From positions 1 through 10,574 of the forward strand of contig SDVU01000778.1 of assembly GCA_016256075.1 (NCBI GenBank): a stretch of 10,574 bases of DNA, read 5' to 3'. The first letter of the stretch is position 1; every line of letters begins with the position of its first letter. The stretch comes from Dictyocoela muelleri. Lineage: Eukaryota > Microsporidia. This document shows, in pieces, positions 7,373 through 10,574 of the stretch. A program made the translations under genes and the position numbers. Under the pieces are notes generated by a model. That model was not told the origin of the DNA. It did no database searches and was given only the letters and a program-made list of their open reading frames with translations.

Positions 7373-7490
7373 TTGCAATATTTTAAAAACAATTGTTAAA
7401 AATAGACTTGAATTATAAGAAAATTCAAATTTATTAAATAAATGGTTGTCTCGACCTTGCCATATTTATAAATCTTCTCATATTCAAAAA

Positions 7491-8476
7491 CTAACAAGTA
7501 AAACTAATATTTTCATTATTAAATATATTAATTGCTCTTGTTTTTAATTCTTCAGAATTTGTTGGTAAGACGTGGAAAAACGATAATTTTGACTTGAAAT
7601 AACTAAGATATTCTTCAATTGGATTCAATTGAAGCGAAAATGCAGGTAAGAAACGATGTTTAAAATTCATACTATCTAATGAAGCAATGACATCACTTCT
7701 ATGGTGAAAGCTGCAATTAACCATTATCAATATGTCATCATTATTATTTTGAAAATGCGAAGCTAGTTTATTCTCAATGAAACTAATGAAGCTTTCTCCG
7801 TTAAAAGAAGCATCTTTTATATCAAAATTGATAATACCTATTTTTTTATGGCTACCATACAGCTCACATTTTAACCCCTGTTGTTTTTAACAATTTTGAC
7901 AGCTTTAGTATTTTTTTGGGAGTATCCATAATTTATTGATTGATTTAGATTTATTCCGGTTTCATCCAAAAAAACTAAATTATCATCATTTATAAATTCT
8001 AATTCATGAGCATAAGTCTGTCGAGCATTAATATTGCGAAGTATATTTCTTTTTTCTGAATTTTTGACTAGTCTTTTTCTTGAATAATCCAATTCTTTTA
8101 AAAGCCTTGAAATTGTAGCTTGATTTTTATATAATTCATACTTACTTAGCTCCTCTGATAATACACTTTGTGTATATGAGGCATCACGAAAAAAAATTTG
8201 TGAAAGTTTTGACCTAACTTCAGGATATTCTTGGATCTTGCGCCCATTTTTACCACCCAATATTTCTTCATCACTTTTCCAATCACTAATTTTATTAATT
8301 AATTTATATGTCGTCGGTAATGAAAGATTCTCTTCCTTAGCAATATCTTTCACACTTATGCCCGGTTAAGTCCTTTTCTTATATTTTTGATAATGTCAGT
8401 TGATATTGTCAGTCTTTTCTTCGTGACTTGGATTCTAATTTGTATTTGAATTTTCAGGTTTATTAGAGTGTTTCAT
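7491..8476 (-). pseudogene. IS630/Tc1-type transposase, broken
   Basis: Roughly 328 codons run from ATG at 8476 (MKHSNKPENSNTN) to the stop at 7493-7491. The N-terminal helix-turn-helix is KDIAKEENLSLPTTYKLINKI (starting at 8350). A second DNA-binding part contains NQATISRLLKELDYSRKRL. The catalytic core has FLDETGINLNQSINYGYS (D codon 7966-7964), then IMVNCSFHH, where valine (7721-7719) replaces the second aspartate, and LNPIEEYLSYFKSKL (E 7616-7614). Spacing between the second and third positions is 34 residues, the DD34E pattern of Tc1 relatives. Lesions are a TAG in the N-terminus, two frame changes bracketing IIKNIRKGLNR (about 8410 and 8368), TAA at 7873-7871, and a one-base shift in the A/T run near 7842-7848. 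The open pieces are 8353-7871 and 7730-7491. The loss of the catalytic aspartate alone would abolish activity. Confidence 0.9.
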
Positions 8477-8488
8477 TAAGGGGTATTT

Positions 8489-8630
8489 TTAAAATTTAAT
8501 TAATAATTTTAATATATTTATTTATAATTTTTAAGATATTAATTAATAATTTTTAATATATTAATTAATAATTTTTAATATATTAATTAATAATTTTTAA
8601 TATATTAATGCATAATTTTTAATATATTAA
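8489..8630. repeat. Right terminal array: about six to seven 22-bp units, inverted
   Basis: AATATATTAA cores lie at 8511, 8533, 8555, 8577, 8599 and 8621, again exactly 22 bp apart, with a degenerate seventh at 8489. The two outermost units carry TGCAT, mirroring the left end. It is shorter than the left array by about four units. Confidence 0.9.
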
Positions 8631-8644
8631 TGCATAACCCTGTA

Positions 8645-8800
8645 TACTTTTTCACCAGAGTTATAGATCAAGTTACTCAAAGTTATAGACAAATTTTTAA
8701 GTTATCGATCTATTTTCTCCGAGTTATAAACCCATTTTTAGACTTAGAGTCCATTCTCTGATAGTTGAGAGACATTTTTCTAGATTTAGCTATTTTCATA
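8645..8800. repeat. Degenerate 22-bp array related to the large foldback's arms
   Basis: About six or seven units such as CTCAAAGTTATAGACAAATTTT and CCGAGTTATAAACCCATTTTTA clearly share the unit of 1786-2120 (CCAAAGTTATAGACCCATTTTT) in the same orientation. Later units are badly decayed, and no matching long array is seen at the right end. Confidence 0.7.
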
Positions 8801-9622
8801 GAGCTATAGCTAAATTATAATTATTTACAAAAGAATGACGCCTAAATATACCTTAAAACGAAAATCTAATATTTTGGTGCTACTCCGTTCAGTATCTATA
8901 TTTTTTTAAGGGGAAAATTATTAAAAAAATAGTTAAAAATAATTAAATATAAACTATATTACCTTTTCGTTTTTAAATAGGTAGCACGAGAACTCTACAG
9001 AGGCTAGTTGACGGAATCTTGTAGTGACCTTAGCACTAGAACTCTCTGAGAGATTTTTTATAAATTTTATGCATTATATTGGTTAAAAAAAAATGTTCGA
9101 ACTTTATTTTCCAGCGAAACAAACTTATATAAAATAACATAAAGTACCAATATAGTAACGACAGAGTAAAGTAAAATTCGCGTATATTGTCTATATACAT
9201 GTTTTCGATTTTTTTATAATATTAACTTGTAGAGACGGCTTATATTTTAAAAATATTTCGGCATTATGTATATAAGATCATATAAGAAAATTATATTATT
9301 ACTTTACTATCAACATATTTGGGACTTTTGAGAATATTTTTCTAAGTGTTGTGTATGGAAAGTTAGAGCTAAATATTTTTTTCTTAATTAATATATTGTA
9401 TATTTTTTAAAAAAAATATCGGAGCGAGTTCTCTTTCTGTCTATTTTTAATCAAAAAAGTATTATAGTTTATACTGAAATTTTTCTTACGTATATTTTAA
9501 ATAATTTTACTCTAAGAAAAAATATATATGCTGACGGATTAGTACCAAAATATCAGATTTTAGTTTTTAGGTATATTTAGGCGGCGTTTTTTGTGTAAAT
9601 ACTTAAAATTTGTCTATAACTA
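8801..9622. repeat. Inverted repeat pair of about 110 bp (8801-8910 / 9511-9622)
   Basis: The left arm contains GACGCCTAAATATACCTTAA and ATCTAATATTTTGGTGCTA. The right arm contains the inverses TATATTTAGGCGGCG and TAGTACCAAAATATCAGAT. Matches run continuously along both arms with scattered changes. The intervening 600 bp shows no gene. Confidence 0.8.
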
Positions 9623-9710
9623 TATAAAAAAGCCGAGACACCATAGAATATAGGCCAAAAAATGACACACATATCAAGGAAAGCAAAATAAAAAAATAAA
9701 AATAGCCCCA

Positions 9711-10574
9711 ATGATATTCACAATAATTGATGATATTTTTTATTTATAAATAATTTATATGATTTTTTCATAGAGAATAACATTTTTAATATTACAAGAG
9801 AGTGTATTAAATGTTTTTGTACATCCAAATTTATTGTTTATACACATGGAAATATAAAAATATTGATTTACAGATGTTCTAATTCTTCTTACGGTCATGA
9901 AAAATCAATAACCGATAGTAAATTAACAGTAACAGAATTTCTTCACGTAACATATCTACTTCTTAAGATGCTAAATACAAGCAATTGATTAGGTTTACGG
10001 GATATCAAATGAAACTATAGCATCAATTAAGAAGAAATTATAATATTTTTATAAATTATATTGTGATAAAAGACTTATTTTTATTGGTGTTTTTGAGAAA
10101 GTGGTTAAGCAGACGAAACCGTTTTATCAAGATAATTTGTAATAAGACATCCCTCATCAATTAATGAAGAAATTAAAGATACCATATGGATTTTATGAGC
10201 AATTGATTCAGAATCCAAAACCAACTTTTTTATAAAGCGTTATGAAAATCGAAAAGTTGAAACTTTAAGTCAGGCTTTGTCACGAAAAAATAGTGTATTA
10301 AAGAATTATATACCGACGGACATCCTTCATATCCTGGTGTAGCAGAAAATTATGTCTTAATCATAAATTTGTAAACCATAATAATAGATTTATTAGCTTA
10401 TATGTGTACACATACTAATAATATCGAATAGTTCCGGACACACCTCAAAAGTACTATGTGTAAAGAGCATAGTGTCATGAAAAAATATTGATAATTGGTT
10501 AGAGGAATATACTTTTAAAATAAGATTTCTGATGAAAGCAGACAATCATGAATTAATGAATATCTTCAAAGATA
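9711..10574 (+). pseudogene. Merlin/ISXO2-like transposase, decayed and cut by window edge
   Basis: A third sequence type of Merlin transposase, possibly starting at ATG 9711. The zinc ribbon's first pair is CIKC (9803-9814); the second keeps only one cysteine in YRCSNSSYGHE. Then come KLTVTEFLHVTYLLLK (helix-turn-helix lead-in), ADETVLSR with the first aspartate (10112-10114), KDTIWIL, NFFIKRYENRKVETLSQAL, and DGHPSYPGVAENYV with the second aspartate (10315-10317). HTNNIE follows with the glutamate (10426-10428), then FRTHLKSTMCKEHSVM and NIDNWLEEYTFKIRFLM. All three catalytic residues survive, but several stops and at least four frame changes break the gene. The C-terminus runs to the right edge. 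GGCCAAAAAATGACACACA at 9653 could be the element's terminus (guess). Confidence 0.8.

Larger units (their letters stand above)
7119..8642 (-). mobile_element. IS630/Tc1-type transposon, full length, with tandem-array ends
   Basis: The left end is TA|CAGGGTTATGCATTAATATATT (7119) and the right end is its inverse, AATATATTAATGCATAACCCTG|TA (8642), with a TA on each side. The first 26 or so bases match at both ends. From the termini inward run arrays of 22-bp units, eleven on the left and about six or seven on the right, so the inverted repeats are unequal in length. Between them lies one minus-strand transposase pseudogene whose start (8476) nearly touches the right array. The length of 1524 bp fits a Tc1/IS630 element. 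Confidence 0.88.
8643..9636. mobile_element. Second foldback-type element, decayed
   Basis: Immediately after the IS630 element, CTTTTTCACCAGAGTTATAG resembles the terminal sequence of the large foldback (CTTTACAAAGTTATAG). It opens an array of similar units (8645-8800). An inverted repeat of about 110 bp follows (8801-8910 against 9511-9622). Beyond the right arm, GTCTATAACTATATAAAAAAGCC (about 9611-9633) mirrors the foldback's other end (CTATAACTGTGAAAAGCTC). The terminal CAGGG/CCCTG bases are not preserved. The inner 600 bp holds no reading frame; AGAACTC-containing segments near 9045 and 9425 may be a weaker continuation of the inverted repeat. Confidence 0.55.

Noticed and set aside
7491-7730. 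Separate 79-residue protein
   Set aside because: It is the C-terminal part of the broken IS630 transposase; the apparent start is a TTG inside the second catalytic block.

Overview
This is a very AT-rich, gene-poor stretch of eukaryotic DNA made almost entirely of transposable elements, most of them decayed. I see no intact host gene. Merlin-type (IS1595/ISXO2-like) and Tc1/IS630-type transposases side by side in extremely AT-rich DNA suggest a microsporidian with a large repeat-rich genome. That is an inference from composition and TE content. No ribosomal, tRNA-quality or housekeeping gene confirms it.

Layout, left to right. At 1-252 is one end of a Merlin-like element (minus strand, cut by the window edge) with an open N-terminal zinc-ribbon reading frame. 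It sits inside a decayed IS630/Tc1-type transposase (263-954, minus), which runs directly into an array of about eleven 22-bp units ending in CTG|TA at 1216. At 1661-1734 is a tRNA-like relic with recognisable pol III A and B boxes. From 1786 to 3339 is a 1.55-kb non-coding foldback element flanked by TA. Its outer arms are about fifteen and thirteen 22-bp units, and its inner arms are degenerate TTAACCC-like/GGGTTAA-like repeats meeting at the exact centre. At 3948-5009 is a complete-length Merlin element with terminal inverted repeats, a perfect 8-bp target duplication (GAATTTTC) and a transposase broken by one stop and two frameshifts.

Further right, 5600-5930 (minus) holds a reverse-transcriptase fossil and 5940-6186 a near-perfect palindrome that looks like a MITE. 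A second, heavily decayed Merlin transposase (6240-7116, plus) ends just before a complete-length IS630/Tc1 element (7119-8642) flanked by TA, whose inverted ends are arrays of 22-bp units (eleven left, about six or seven right). A second foldback-type element (about 8643-9636) follows. The window closes inside another Merlin-type transposase relic (9711-edge, plus).

The most interesting signal is architectural. Three TA-flanked elements with different sequences (ending near 1216, at 1786-3339, and at 7119-8642) all have ends beginning CAG and built from tandem units of the same 22-bp period, about two helical turns. A fourth degenerate array (8645-8800) belongs to the same sequence family as the large foldback. 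This suggests a group of IS630/Tc1-related transposons, with non-coding partners, whose ends are phased arrays of what may be transposase-binding sites.
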